Shown: positions 22,572 to 33,642, counted from the stretch's first letter. The stretch: 64,000 nucleotides of DNA from Ramlibacter terrae (GCA_013127575.1 CP053418.1:5208001-5272000), one strand, 5' to 3'. A program made the numbers and translations. Notes: generated by a model from the letters alone, not told the origin.

Positions 22572-23646
22572 ATGAGCGATTCCGTGCCCCCTTCCGAAGC
22601 CGTCACCCGGACGGATGCCCGGCGCGAAGCCGCCTTCCACCAGTGGCTGGCGCGCGTCGCCCCGGCGCACGGCCTGCAGCCCGCCACCCTGCGTCCCGCC
22701 TCGGCCGACGCCAGCTTCCGCCGCTACCTGCGCGTCGACGGCGCGGGCGGCAGCTTCATCGTGATGGACGCGCCGCCCGAGCGCGAGGACTGCGCGCCCT
22801 TCGTGAAGGTGGCCGCACTGATGGCCGACGCCGGCCTGCTGGTGCCCAAGGTGCTGGACTGGGACGCGCCGCAAGGCTTCATGCTGCTGGACGACCGGGC
22901 AGCCAGACCATGATCGAGGTGGTCGACCCGGCCAACCCGCACGCCAACCGTGGCCTGTACGAACGCGCGGTCGATGCGCTGCTCCCGGCAGCTGGCCTCG
23001 AAGCCCGGCGTGCTGCCGCCCTATGACCAGCCGCTGCTGGCCCGCGAGCTGGCGCTGTTCCCCGACTGGTACCTGAAGCAGCACCGCGCCGTCGAACTGA
23101 CGGACCAGCAGGCGCAGGTGCTGCAGTCCGCCTTCGACCTGATCGTGCGGCGCAACCTGGCCGCGCCCAGCGTGTATGTGCACCGCGACTTCATGCCGCG
23201 CAACCTGATGATCCCGCGCGACCCGGCCGAACAGCGGCTGGGCGTGCTCGACTTCCGAGGACGCGGTGTACGGCCCGATCACCTACGACATCGCCTGCCT
23301 GATGCGCGATGCCTTCCTGAGCTGGGACGAGGAGTTCGTGCTCGACATCACCGTGCGCTACTGGCAGAAGGCGCAGAAGGCCGGCCTGCCGGTGGACGCC
23401 GACTTCGGCGAGTTCTACCGCGGCGTCGAGTGGATGGGCCTGCAGCGCCACCTGAAGGTCGCCGGCATCTTCGCGCGCCTGACGCTGCGCGACGGCAAGC
23501 CGAAGTACCGGCCGACGCGCCGCGCTTCCCTGGCCTACATCCGCGCCACCACCCACCGCTACCGCGAGCTGGGCCCGCTGGCCAAGCTGATCGACGAGAT
23601 CGAAGGCAGCGAGGCCGTCAGCGGCTACGCCTTCGGCCGGGTCTGA
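22572..23646 (+). CDS. amgK: AmgK-like anomeric sugar kinase (N-acetylmuramate/N-acetylglucosamine)
   Basis: Aminoglycoside-phosphotransferase-fold kinase. Relatives phosphorylate the anomeric carbon of MurNAc and GlcNAc in peptidoglycan recycling. About 358 residues, with ADASFRRYLRV (P-loop-like), FIVMDAPPE, the catalytic VHRDFMPRNLMI and the metal-binding VLDFEDAVYGPITYD. It is placed opposite lptD, as in many proteobacteria, where murU usually follows. Here no murU is present and rsmE follows instead. Breaks near 22905 (CCTGG, LLDDLGSQTM), 22990 and 23257 interrupt the frame. No ribosome-binding site precedes the ATG. Confidence 0.88.
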
Positions 23647-23659
23647 CGCGCGGCGCCCC

Positions 23660-24369
23660 GTGCCGCGCTTCCACTGCCCCGAACCGCTGCAGCCCGGGCT
23701 GCAGCTCGCGCTGCCGCCGGGCCCCGCCCGCCACGTGCAGGTGCTGCGCATGCAGCCCGGCGACGCCCTGCGCCTGTTCGACGGCCGGGGCGGCGAGTAC
23801 GACGCCGTGGTCGAACACATGGGCCGCAGCGAAGTGCGGGTCGAGGTGCGGGCGCACCATGCCATCGACTGCGAAGCGTCGGTGGCGGTGCACCTTGCCG
23901 TCGGCATGCCGGCCAACGAACGCATGGACTGGCTGGTGGAGAAGGCGACCGAGCTCGGCGTCGCTTCCATCCAGCCGCTGCTGGCGGAGCGCAGCGTGCT
24001 GCGGCTGGCGGGAGAGCGGGCACAGAAGAAGCAGGCGCATTGGCAGGGCATCGCGGTCGCCGCCTGCGAACAGAGTGGGCGCAACCGCGTGCCGACCGTC
24101 CATGCGGTGCAACCGCTTGCCGCGTGGCTGGCGCAAGCGCCGGCCGGCGTGGTGCTGTCGCTGCGCGAGGGCACGCGCCCGGTCGCCGCGCTCGCCGGCG
24201 GCTCCGCCTTCACGCTCCTGAGCGGACCCGAGGGCGGCCTCTCGCCCGCGGAGGAAGACGCCGCGATCGCCCGCGGCTGGCAACCCGCCAACCTCGGCGC
24301 GCGCGTGCTGCGCGCCGAAACGGCACCGCTGGCCGCGCTGGCCTTGCTCACCCGGGAGCGTCCGCATGA
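23660..24369 (+). CDS. rsmE: 16S rRNA (uracil1498-N3)-methyltransferase RsmE
   Basis: SPOUT-class methyltransferase acting on U1498 of 16S rRNA. About 236 residues from the GTG at 23660 (VPRFHCPEPLQPG). Landmarks: ARHVQVLRMQPGD (PUA-like N-domain), KATELGVASIQPLLAERS, CEQSGRNRVP, LLSGPEGGLSPAEE and LGARVLRAETAPLAAL (AdoMet-binding knot). The end reads ALLTLGASA once a CCTGG near 24348 is restored; the stop TGA (24367-24369) then overlaps the next gene's ATG as ATGA. It is 13 bases after amgK. Confidence 0.92.
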
Positions 24370-25539
24370 TGAACCGCAATCTCTGGCTGCTGGCGGTGCT
24401 GCAAGGCCTGTTCCTCACCAACAACGTCACCTTCATCGCGATCAACGGTCTGGTCGGCCTCTCGCTGGCGCCGTACGGCTGGATGGCGACGCTGCCGGTG
24501 ATGGGATACGTCGTCGGCGGCGCGCTGTTCACGGCGCCCGTGGCGCACACGCAGTCGCGCTTCGGGCGGCAGCGCTCGTTCCAGCTCGGGTTGGTGGTGG
24601 CGATCCTGTCGTCGCTGCTGTGCGCCTACGCGGTGTCGACGAAGAACTTCTGGCTGCTGTGCGCGGCCACCGTGCTGGCCGGCTACTACGCCGCCAACGC
24701 GACGCTGTACCGCTTCGCTTCGGCCGAACTGGCGGCGCCGCAAGACCGCGAGAAGGCGGTGTCGCTGGTGATGGCGGCCGGCCTGTTCGGCGCCGTGGTC
24801 GGCCCGAACCTGGCGGCGCAGACGCGCAACCTCGCCACCGCGCCGTTCGCCGGCGCCTACCGGCGCTCGCGGTCGTGGCGAGCATCGCGCTGGTGCTGAT
24901 GGCCTTCATCCGCTTTCCGCCGGTGGTGGCGAAAACGGCCGGCGCCGTGTCGAGGTCGGTGGGCGACCTGCTGCGGCAACCGGTGTTTCCCTGGTCGCCG
25001 CGCTCGCCGGCGGCCCGGGCTACGGCGTGATGAACCTGCTGATGGCGGCGACGCCGCTGGCGATGCAGCAATGCGGACTGCCCTTCTCCGACGTGGCGGT
25101 CGTGCTGCAGTGGCACGTGATCGGCATGTTCGCGCCGGGCTTCTTCACCGGCCACCTGATCAAGAAGTTCGGCTCGCTGCCGGTGATGGGCGCCGGCGTC
25201 GTGCTCAACGCCGTCTGTATCGCGATCGCACTCTCGGGCGTGGACCTGCACCAGTTCGTCGCCGCCCTGCTCGTGCTGGGCGTCGGCTGGAACTTCCTCT
25301 TCACCGGCAGCACGACGCTGGCGCTGACCGCCTACGGCCCGGAGGAACGCGACCGGGCGCAGGGCGTGCTGAACTTCTTCGTGTTCGGCGTGATGGCGTT
25401 CACCTCGCTCGCCTCGGGGGTGCTGGTCACCACGCAGGGATGGACCTGGCTGAACCTCGGTTCGCTGCTGCCGGTGGCGGTGGTGGGCGGCGGGCTGCTC
25501 TGGCTGGGGCTCAGAAGCGCGCGTCCAGCCACTGCCTGA
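24366..25539 (+). CDS. MFS-family transporter
   Basis: About 391 residues of repeated hydrophobic segments consistent with 12 transmembrane helices (for example LWLLAVLQGLFLTNNVTFI, FWLLCAATVLAGYYAANATL, LLPVAVVGGGLLWLGL). A basic loop after helix 2 (HTQSRFGRQRS) is in the place of the MFS signature. Two breaks, near 24862 and 24985, restore at CCTGG (GAYLALAVV, PVFLVAALAGGLGYG). It is coupled to rsmE by ATGA overlap. Its 3' end overlaps the convergent hydrolase by 29 bases. Substrate unknown. Confidence 0.85.
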
Positions 25540-26360
25540 GGCAGGCGAAGACGGGTTCGGCCTCGGACTCGTTGAAGATCTCGTGGTACAGCGGCTCGAA
25601 GCAGCGGGCGCTGACCACGCTGCGCGGCGAGGTTTCCGCGAAGTCGCGGCTGCCTGCCGGGTTGACCAGCCGGTCGGCCCCCGCGTACATCAGCAGCGTG
25701 GGCACGGTCCACTCCGGCGCGCGCCGCACGACCTCGGGCCCTTCCTCGCCGATGAAGCGCGCCAGCCGGCCGCTGATGCGGTCGTGCACGCGCGGGTCGG
25801 CGCGGTAGGCCGCGACCACCGCCGGGTCGTGCGAGATGTACTGCGCGTCGAGGCCGTTGCCGACCACCAGGTTCGGGGCGACCCTCGGCACCACCGCCAT
25901 CAGCAACTGCTGCACGGGGCTGAGCCGGTGGCGAGCGCCGGCGACGAGAGGATGAGGCCGTCCACCTGCACCCTTCCCCGTGCCACGGCGCTGGCCGCCA
26001 CCAGCCCGCCCATGCTGTGCCCGAGCAGCAGCAGCGGCACGCCGGGGTCGAGCCGGCGGTGCGCGCTTTCGACGAGGTCCGCGAGATCGTCCACCAGCCG
26101 GGTGGCGTGCGGCAGCGCACCGCGCTTGCCGTCGGAATCGCCGTGCCCGTGGTGGTCGTAGCCGCGCACCACGAAGCCCCATGCATTGAGCCGGCGCGCC
26201 ACGTGCTCGTAGCGGCCGGCGTGCTCGCCGAGGCCGTGCACGATCAACACCTTGCCGCGCGGCCGCACCCTTCGGGCAACGGCCAGTCCTGCACCGCGAG
26301 GTTGTCGCCCGCGCTGGTGGTGTAGGTGGACACGGTGGTCTCGGTGGCCTCGTCGCTCAT
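25511..26360 (-). CDS. Alpha/beta hydrolase, monoacylglycerol-lipase-like
   Basis: About 283 residues. LIVHGLGEHAGRYEHVA is the oxyanion region, YDHHGHGDSDGKRG the typical lysophospholipase/MAG-lipase strand, and LLLGHSMGGLVAA carries the nucleophile Ser. Late regions MYAGADRLVNPAG (Asp) and YHEIFNE (His) complete a triad. The start is MSDEATETT at 26360, with no strong ribosome-binding site. One break near 25931 restores at CCAGG (ATRLSPVQQ); another lies near 26275. Probably a cytoplasmic lipase or esterase for monoacylglycerols; the substrate is inferred. Confidence 0.85.
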
Positions 26361-26473
26361 CGGTGGCGATGATGGCGGCGGGAGGCCGAGTGTCAATCCC
26401 AACCGGGAGTACACCCGCCCGTGGGCGTCACGAAGGCGACGTACGGTTTCGTTCGAGAATTTGTAGCCGTGGC

Positions 26474-27944
26474 CTACGGCATCTGCGCCATGACTTCCGC
26501 CACGGCTGCCGTGAGGCGCTTGGCGTAGGGCACGTGCAGGAACTCGTTCGGGCCGTGGGCGTTGCTGCGCGGGCCGAGCACGCCGCAGACCATCATCTGC
26601 GCCTTGGCGAAGCCCCGGCTCAGCATGTTCATCAGCGGGATGGTGCCGCCCCGGCCGATGTAGCCGACCGGCGCGCCGAAGTGCGCCTGCGAGGCGGCGT
26701 CGAGCGCCCGCTCGAACCACGGCGCGGTCGAAGGCGCGTTCCAGCCGGACGCGCCGCCGTTCGATTCGAAGGTGACTTTGGCCTGGTAGGGCGCGTTGTC
26801 TTCCAGCAGCGCCTTCAGCTCCTGCACGGCGGCGCCGGCGTCCACCAGCGGCGGCAGGCGCAGCGACAGCTTGAACGCGGTGTAGGGGCGCAGCACGTTG
26901 CCCGCGTCCTGCAGCGAAGGGAAACCTTCGGCGCCGGTCACGGACAGCGTCGGCGTCCGGTGCGGTTGACCAGCGCCTCGACCGGGTCGGTGGTGGTGGG
27001 CAGCGCGAAGGCGGTCGAGCCGCCGCAGTCGTAGTGCGCCCACGGGAACCGCTTGTAGACCTCGTCGCCCGGGATCGCGGCGGTGGCCTTGGCTTGCTCC
27101 AGGCGATCGGACGGGATCTCGCAATGGAAGCTGGCGGGCAGCAGCCGGCCGGTCTTGCTGTCTTCGAGCCGGTCGAGCACCTGCCGCATGATGCGGAAGC
27201 TGGAAGGCACCAGGCCGGATGCATCGCCCGAGTGCACGCCTTCGGTGAGGATCTGGACCTTCAGCGTGCCGCTGGCCATGCCGCGCAACGAGGTCGTCAG
27301 CCACAGCTGGTCGTAGTTGCCGGCGCCCGAATCGAGGCAGATCACCAGCGAAACGTCGCCCAGGCGGTCACGCAAAGCATCGACGTAGGGCAGCAGGTCG
27401 TACGAACCCGATTCCTCGCAGGTTTCGATCAGGCCGACGATGCGCGGATGCGGCTTGCCCTGCGCCTTGAGCGCCTGCACGGCGGCGACGCTGGCGTAGA
27501 CCGCATAGCCGTCGTCGGCGCCGCCGCGGCCGTACAGCTTGCCGTTTTCGTACTTGGGCGTCCACGGGCCGAGGTCGGAGCGCCAGCCGTTGAACTCCGG
27601 CTGCTTGTCCCGGTGCCCGTACATCAGGATGGTCTGCGTGCTGCCGGCCTTGGTGGCGGGGATGTCGAAGAACAGCACCGGCGTGCGGCCCGGCAGCCGG
27701 ACGATCTCCAGCTGCAGGCCGGCGACCTTCTGCGCCTCGACCCGGTGGCGGCGTTGCGCAGCACCGTCTCGATGTAGCCGTGCTGCGCCCACTCGGCGTC
27801 GAAACTGGGCGACTTGGCCGGGATGCCGATGTAGTCCGTGAGCTGGCGCACGATGTCGCCGTCCCACTGCTGCGTCACGCGGTCCAGCGCCGCGGCGCTG
27901 TCGAGGATGGTGGACGGGATCTCGCGGTGCAGGGGAGCGTTCAT
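26474..27944 (-). CDS. M20-family metallopeptidase (dipeptidase type)
   Basis: Zinc-dependent exo- or dipeptidase, about 490 residues. Motifs in order: MYGHRDKQPEFNGW (first metal His), YGRGGADDGYAVY (bridging Asp), LIETCEESGSYDLLP (catalytic and metal Glu), LDSGAGNYDQLWL (metal Asp), a dimerisation lid with TEGVHSGDASG, and RSNAHGPNEFLHV (final metal His). The start at 27944 is MNAPLHREIPSTIL. Two breaks, near 26958 and 27747, restore at CCTGG (NRTWTPTLSV, NAATWVEAQK). It is divergent from the glycosyltransferase-like gene at 28008 and stands alone. Confidence 0.92.
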
Positions 27945-28007
27945 GCCATCTACTTTACGCCGCGCGCCCGCCGCTCGGCTAGGATGGGCGCGCTTTCCCC
28001 ACGTTCC

Positions 28008-28720
28008 ATGGTCAAGTTCCTGCTGCTGGCCCTGTTCTACGGCGACCACCCCGAGCTCGCGGCGCGCTGCTGCACGACGCTGCGCGCGTTGTGGAACACC
28101 GGGCAGGTCGACGTGCGCATCGGCCTGAACGAAGTGTCGCCCCGCACGCGCGCCGTCGTCGACGGCCTGCTGCCGGGCGTCGACGTGATCTCCGCCGACC
28201 CGCAGATCTACAAGTACCCGATGATGCGGCGGCTGGCGTTCGAATACGGCGGCGACGCCACGCACATGATGTGGTTCGACGACGACAGCTGCCTCCTGCC
28301 GGGCGTGGAGCCGCGCAGCTGGCTGCGCGCCGTGACGCAACGCGCTGCCACCGTCACCGGCTCGCTCGGCGCCCTCTACCAGCAGCGCGTGACCGAGGTG
28401 CAGAAGGCGTGGATCCGGGAACAGCCCCGGTACGTGGGCCGTGAAGTGCCCGACGAGCTGCTGTTCAACACGGGAGGCTGGAAGGTGGTGCCGCTCGACC
28501 TGATGCGGCGCTTCGACTGGCCCAACACCACCCTGCACCACGCCGCCGGCGACGTCGGCTGGGCGCGCTGCTGCACCAGCACGGGCTGCAGCCGGAACAG
28601 TTCCGGGTGGGGCTCGCGATCAATGCCGACGCGAACCTGCGGGAGTCGGCCGCGCCGCGGCGGGGCGTGACCGAGCCGGCGCATGTCGACACGTACCGGG
28701 TCTGGGGAGGTGGGACATGA
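28008..28720 (+). CDS. Putative glycosyltransferase (GT-A like)
   Basis: About 237 residues. It opens MVKFLLLALFYGDHPELAARC, followed by LNEVSPRTRAVVDGLLPG and MMWFDDDSCLLPG; the DDD with flanking aromatics resembles the metal-binding DxD of GT-A glycosyltransferases. A later segment, EVPDELLFNTGGWKVVPLDL, also fits family-2-like enzymes. A frame break near 28562 leads to the ending AINADANLRESAAPRRG. The stop overlaps the next ATG as ATGA, so it is coupled to the DUF72 gene. Substrate unknown. Confidence 0.6.
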
Positions 28721-29467
28721 CGGAGCGCATCCATGTCGGCGTCGGCGGGTGGACGTTCGCGCCCTGGCGCGACAACTTCTATCCGTCAGGGCTGCCGCAC
28801 AGCCGGGAACTGCAGTACGCCAGCCGGCAGCTGAGCGCCATCGAGGTGAACGGCACGTTCTACAGCACGTTCAAGCCCGCCACCTTCGCCAAGTGGCGCG
28901 ACGAAACGCCGGACGGCTTCGTGTTCGCGCTCAAGGCGCACCGCTTCACCACCCACCGGCGCGAGCTGGCGGGGGCGGGGGACGGCATCGCCCGCTTCAT
29001 CGGCAGCGGGCTGGCGGAGCTGGGCGACAAGCTCGGCCCCATCCTGTGGCAGCTGATGCCGACCACGCCGTTCCGACCCGACGACCTGGCGGCCTTCCCG
29101 GCGCTGCTGCCGCGCGAAGTGCAGGGGCGGCCGCTGCGCCACGTGCTGGACGTGCGGCATGCCAGCTTCGCCTGCGAGGAATTCCCTGGACCTGCTGCAC
29201 CGGCATGGCTGCACCACCGTCTACACCGACGCGCCGCAGTTCCCGCGCATCCCGCACGCGCGCAGCGAACTGGCCTACCTGCGCCTGATGCGCAGCGAGG
29301 CCGGCTGCGCCACGGGCTATCCGCGCGAGGCCTTGCAGCCCCGGGCGCAAGGTGCGCGCGAGTGGGTGGCGATGGACGCGAAGAACGAGGCCTTCGTGTT
29401 CTTCATCAACGGCGCGAAGGAACGTGCGCCGGCAGCGGCCCAGGCGTTCATCCAGCTGCTGGCGTGA
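28717..29467 (+). CDS. DUF72 / YecE-family TIM-barrel protein
   Basis: About 250 residues of the YecE/DUF72 family: HVGVGGWTFAPWRDNFYP, AIEVNGTFYSTFKPATFAKW (the conserved EvN.tFY), FVFALKAHRFTTH, LGPILWQLMP, HVLDVRHASFACEEF and, late, FVFFINGAKERAP. The molecular role of the family is not established. One break near 29185 is a CCTGG read as CCCTGG (CEEFLDLLHRHG). It is coupled to the preceding gene by ATGA overlap and converges on the YigZ gene, overlapping by 20 bases. Confidence 0.88.
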
Positions 29468-30044
29468 TCCATTCCAGCGCGCCCTGGCCGGCTTCGTTCA
29501 GCCGCGCCACGAGCACGGCGGACGCGTCTTCCGCCACCGTGAAGGCGATGTCCACCGCGTCGCCGTGCGTGACGTCACCCAGCGCCGCGCCGGCCAGCTG
29601 CAGTTCGCGCCGCACCGTGCCTTCCAGCGCATAAGGCACCCGGCAGGCGAGCTGCAGCTTGCGTTGCAGCGGCAGCTTTTCGGCCTGCAGCAGCGCCTGC
29701 GCCACCGCGTCGGTGTAGGCCCGCACCAGCCCGCCGGCGCCCAGCTTGACGCCACCGAAGTAGCGCACCACCGTCGCCAGCACGCCTTCGAGCTGCTGGT
29801 GGCGCAGCACCTCCAGCATCGGGCGCCCGGCGGTGCCGCCCGGCTCGCCGTCGTCGTTGGCCGCGGACTGACCGCCCGCCAGCAGCGCCCAGCAGACGTG
29901 CGCCGCACCGGGATGTTCGGCGCGCAGCCGCGCGACGACGTCCAGCGCCTCGGTGCGGCCCGCCACCGGCTGCACGCAACCGATGAAGCGGCTCTTGCGG
30001 ACGTGGAGGTCGCTGTGCGCCGCACGCGCGAGGGTCAGGGCCAT
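29448..30044 (-). CDS. yigZ: YigZ / IMPACT-family protein
   Basis: 199 residues, intact. The IMPACT N-domain is clear: VRKSRFIGCVQPVAGRTEAL, HVCWALLAGGQSAANDDGEP, GTAGRPMLEVLRHQQLEGVL and TVVRYFGGVKLGAGGLVRAYTD (trimmed to the hallmark RYFGG.kLGaGGL). The C-terminal half matches the DUF1949 ferredoxin-like domain. Proposed roles in translation control come from the eukaryotic relatives; the bacterial function is unclear. The start MALTLARAAHS at 30044 is chosen because the family begins just before the SRFI block. Confidence 0.92.
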   Translation of the reverse strand: MALTLARAAHSDLHVRKSRFIGCVQPVAGRTEALDVVARLRAEHPGAAHVCWALLAGGQSAANDDGEPGGTAGRPMLEVLRHQQLEGVLATVVRYFGGVKLGAGGLVRAYTDAVAQALLQAEKLPLQRKLQLACRVPYALEGTVRRELQLAGAALGDVTHGDAVDIAFTVAEDASAVLVARLNEAGQGALEWITPAAG

Positions 30045-30161
30045 GGGCCGAGCGTAGCGCACGGGCTCGCCCCAGCCCGACAGCGCCACGGGCGGCAGTC
30101 CGACAGGAGCGTCGGAGGGCGGATGGTCCACTTCGGCTCTGCTTCTCCTTCGCGCACAGCC

Positions 30162-30619
30162 ATGTTCGACCTTCAAAGCCCCCGGTGGGAGTTCATCGTC
30201 CGCGGCACCATCGTCTACCTGGTGCTGCTCGTCATGGTGCGGATCACCGGCAAGCGGACCGTTGGCCAGTTCACGCCCTTCGACCTGATCGTCGTCATGC
30301 TGCTGTCGGAGGCCGTGAGCAATTCGCTCAACGGCGGCGACGAGTCGATCGGGGCGGCTTGATCGCTGCCGGCACCCTGGTGGCGCTCGACGTGCTCATC
30401 GCGGTCGTCACCGCGCGCAGCCGCAAGGCCGACGCGGTGCTGCAGGGCACGCCGGTGCTGGTGGGCCGCGACGGCGTGGTCTACAAGGACGTGCTCCAGC
30501 GCGAGCGCGTGCCGTTCAGCGACATCGAGAAGGCGCTGCGGGGCGCCGACTGCCAGCTCGAGGACATGCGCATGGCCATCCTCGAAGCCGACGGCAACAT
30601 CAACATCCTCAAGAAGTGA
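30162..30619 (+). CDS. YetF-family (DUF421) membrane protein
   Basis: About 152 residues. The N-terminus (MFDLQSPRWEFIVRGTIVYL) leads into two or three hydrophobic segments containing MVRITGKRTVGQFTPFDLIV, a hallmark of the YetF family, then a cytoplasmic YetF domain (LQGTPVLVGRDGVVYKDVLQ, MRMAILEADGNINILKK). A single break near 30352 (missing base, GDESIGGGLIAAG) joins the two parts. Function is poorly known. Converges on the DenD-like gene, overlapping by 11 bases. Confidence 0.85.
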
Positions 30620-31617
30620 TGCGCACCGCCAGCGGGTTCTCGGCGATGTAGGTCCGCACGACGGAATCGAAGTCGGCGTCGGCGCGCAGGCCCAAGCCGC
30701 GTGCGCGGTCCCGGTGATCGCGCCCGGCCAGCTGCGCACCAGCCGTTCGATGGCGGGGTCGGGCGTCCAGTCGAGCAGCGCCGCGGCGGCGGGGCCGGCC
30801 ACGCGTTCCAGCGCCTTCGCCATCTCGCCGACCGTGCTGGTCATCGAAGGCAGGTTGATCGCGGTGAGCGGTCCCCACTCCGCATCGCTCGCTTCAGCAG
30901 CGCGAACGAAGCCTTCGATGGTGCTGGTCGGCGACGCCAGCGCCACCACCGTTTCGGGTCCCACCGGCACGCGCGCGCACGCCGGCGAGCGGTTCGCGGA
31001 TCATGCCGCTGAAGAACCCGGAGGCGGCGCCGTTGGGCCGGCCCGGGCGCACGCTCACCGTCATCGGGCGCACGCTGCGGCCGGTGAGGAAGCCCTTGCG
31101 CGCGAAGTCGGCCACCAGCTGCTCGCCGATGAACTTCTGGATGCCGTAGCTGCCTTGCGGCGTGGGCAAGGTGAAGTCGCCCACCACGCCCATGGGGGGC
31201 TGGCCGGGCTGCTGGCCGTAGACCGCCAGCGAACTCGCGTAGACGAACACCGGGCGGCTGCCGAGCGCGCGGCAGGCATCGAGCAGCGCGCGCGTGGTGT
31301 CGAGGTTGCTGCGCATGCCGAGGTCGAAGTCGGCTTCGCACTCGCCGCTGACGGCCGCCGCCGGGTGGAACACGGCGTCGGTGCCGGCGGCCGGGAGCGC
31401 GCGCTGCTGCACCAGCTCCAGCAGGTCGCCCTGCACGGCCTGCACGCGCGGATCGGCCAGCAGGTCCGCCGGCGCTTCGCCGCGGTCGGCGAGCGTGATG
31501 CGTTCGATGGAGCGCGCGGCCTCGCCGCGCAGCGAAAGCCGGCCGGCCCGCCGCCAGCAGGGCGCGCGCCAGGCGCGCGCCGAGGAAACCGGCGCCGCCG
31601 GTGATCAGGATGTTCAT
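30609..31617 (-). CDS. denD: NAD-dependent epimerase/dehydrogenase, D-erythronate dehydrogenase-like (DenD)
   Basis: Extended-type SDR of about 336 residues. NILITGGAGFLGARLARALL is the nucleotide-binding Rossmann start, VFHPAAAVSGECEADFDLG follows, FVYASSLAVYG contains the catalytic Ser, and SYGIQKFIGEQL the YxxxK pair. SVRPMTVSVRPGRPNGAASG and the later GFVRAAEA region agree with the DenD group, which oxidises D-erythronate at C2. No partner kinase or isomerase of that pathway is nearby, so the substrate assignment is tentative. Breaks near 30712 (CCTGG), 30985 and 31548. Starts at the ATG at 31617. Confidence 0.75.
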
Positions 31618-31648
31618 GGCGCGCAGGATAGCGCGGCCCGCGCGGCCC

Positions 31649-32992
31649 TCAGGCCAGTCCGGCCAGCCGCAGCGCCATGCCCGCCAGCGCGCAGCCGGCG
31701 ATCACCGGGATCACGCCGAGCTTGAAGCGGAACAGGGCGACCGCCGCCGCGGCGGTGATCGCCAGCGAGACCAGTCCACCGGCCAGCCGGGCGTGGGCGC
31801 GGCGGTGGCGATGTGGCCGAGGAAGAACAGCGCCAGCGTGGCGATCACGCCGACCACCGCGGCCGTGATGGCGGTCAGCGGTGCGGTGAAGCGCAGGTTG
31901 CCGTGCGTCGATTCCACCAGCGGCCCGCCCGCCGGGATGAACAGGAACGACGGCAGGAAGGTGAACCATGTGACGACCGTGGCCGCGAGCGCGCCTGCGA
32001 GGAACAGCGCGTCGGGGCCGAGCACCGCCTTCGCCCAGCCGCCGACGAAGCCGACGAACGCGACCACCATGATCAGCGGCCCCGGCGTGGTCTCGCCGAG
32101 CGCCAGCCCGTCGATCATCTGACCGCCGGTGAGCCACTGATGGTGCTCCACCGCGCCCTGGTAGACGTACGGCAGCACCGCATAGGCGCCGCCGAACGTG
32201 AGCAGCGCCGCCTTGGTGAAGAACCATCCCATCTGCGCCAGCGTGCCCTCCCAGCCTTGCGGGCGACCAGCGCGCCCATCGGCAGCACCCACAGCACCGC
32301 ACCCGCGGCCACCACCAGCGCCAGCCGCGCCGCGCTGAAGCGCGCGTGGTCGGGCGTGGGCGTGTGGTCGTCGATCAGCCAGCGCGCTTCGCCCGGCGCC
32401 GGTGCGGCCGCGGCGCCGTGCCCGCCGCCCATCGCGAACTGCGCGGGCGCGAAGCGTCCGCCCGCCGCGCCCAGCAGCGCCGCCGCCAGCACCACCCACG
32501 GGAACGGCACCTTCAGCCAGGCAATGGCGGCGAAGCTGGCCAGCGCGATCGCCCACAGCAGCGGCACCTTGGCCGGGTGCTTGAGCGTGCGGCTGCCGAT
32601 GCGCCACACCGCATGCAGCACGATCGCCGCCACGGCGGGCTTGATGCCGTAGAAGACGCCCGCCACCCACTGCACCTCGCCGAACGCCACGTACACCCAG
32701 CTCAGGCCGACGAGGATCAGCAGCGAAGGCAGCACGAACAGCGCGCCCGCGACGACCCCGCCCGGGTGCGGTGCATCAGCCAGCCGATGTAGGTGGCGAG
32801 CTGCTGCGCCTCGGGCCCCGGCAGCAGCATGCAGTAGTTGAGGGCGTGCAGGAAGCGCCGCTCCGAGATCCAGCGCTTCTGCTCCACCAGCTCGCGGTGC
32901 ATGATCGCGATCTGCCCCGCGGGGCCGCCGAAGCTGATGAAGCCGAGCTTCAGCCAGAACTTCAGCGCTTCGCCGAAGGGCACCGCGCTCAC
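31649..32992 (-). CDS. chrA: Chromate transporter ChrA
   Basis: Inner-membrane chromate efflux protein of the CHR family, about 448 residues with two homologous halves. Half 1: FWLKLGFISFGGPAGQIAIM, ALNYCMLLPGPEAQQLATYI. Half 2: WFFTKAALLTFGGAYAVLPY, MIDGLALGETTPGPLIMVVA. The GTG at 32992 overlaps the chrB stop (GTGA), so they are translated together. Breaks near 31777, 32262 and 32763; two restore at CCTGG (HRTLGGVVAG, PTPWLAGGLV). Confidence 0.92.
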
Positions 32993-33510
32993 GCTGCCGC
33001 TTTCTGGAAGTCGTGCGCCGTCCACCGATGCGCCTCGCCTTGGCCGTCGCGGCACCACGCATACAGCGCGTCGTACACCGGCAGCGCCGCGGCGAGCATC
33101 GCGTGGTCGTCGTCGGGGTGCAAGCGCGACATGCCGAGCGAGATCGCCAGCAGGCCGGCGGCCTGCGGCGCCAGCGCCAGCCGGTCGGTGTCGGCGCCGC
33201 GCACGATCGCCGCCAGCCGGTCGAGCCCGGGCGCGCGCAGTTCGAACGCCGCCAGCAGCGCGTCGAAGCTGCACCGCTCCCATTCGTGCGTGATCGCGCC
33301 GCCCGCGATGTCGTACGGCACGGCCTGCAGCGCCGCCGCCTGCGCGAACACCTCGTCGTCGGGCACGTAGAAGAACTCCGCGCGCGGATCGACGAAGCGC
33401 AGGATCAGCCAGGGGGGGCAGGCGACGCGGTCGATCTTGGGCCGCGCCCGCGTGATCCAGCGGGAAGGGCGATCGCCGGTGACGCCGAGGTCGGGGCGCT
33501 TGCGCGCCAT
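32989..33510 (-). CDS. chrB: ChrB C-terminal-type chromate resistance protein
   Basis: About 173 residues from MARKRPDLGVTGDRP at 33510. WITRARPKIDRVACPPWLIL, FVDPRAEFFYVPDDEVFAQA and AVPYDIAGGAITHEWERCSF match the C-terminal domain of ChrB, the chromate-responsive partner of ChrA. The N-terminal domain of full-length ChrB is absent, so this is the short version. The doubled proline in ACPPWL lies in a G-run (three extra bases) and may be a sequence error. Frame is open upstream to 33621, but the ATG at 33510 fits the family best. Confidence 0.82.
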   Translation of the reverse strand: MARKRPDLGVTGDRPSRWITRARPKIDRVACPPWLILRFVDPRAEFFYVPDDEVFAQAAALQAVPYDIAGGAITHEWERCSFDALLAAFELRAPGLDRLAAIVRGADTDRLALAPQAAGLLAISLGMSRLHPDDDHAMLAAALPVYDALYAWCRDGQGEAHRWTAHDFQKAAA

Positions 33511-33642
33511 GGGGGCGGAGGGAAAAAGGGAAGGCAATGCGGTGTCCACGGATCTGCTCCAGCAAGTTGGCAGCGCTTGGACGGGACACCGTCTTTCCGG
33601 GAAGGCTCGGGAGGCTGTCATCCCGATGCGGCGGATGTTAGC

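Noticed and set aside
19894..22575. An 893-codon plus-strand frame opposite surA and lptD
   Set aside because: Antisense shadow; composition is Ala/Arg/His-rich without motifs, and the minus strand encodes unmistakable LptD and SurA.
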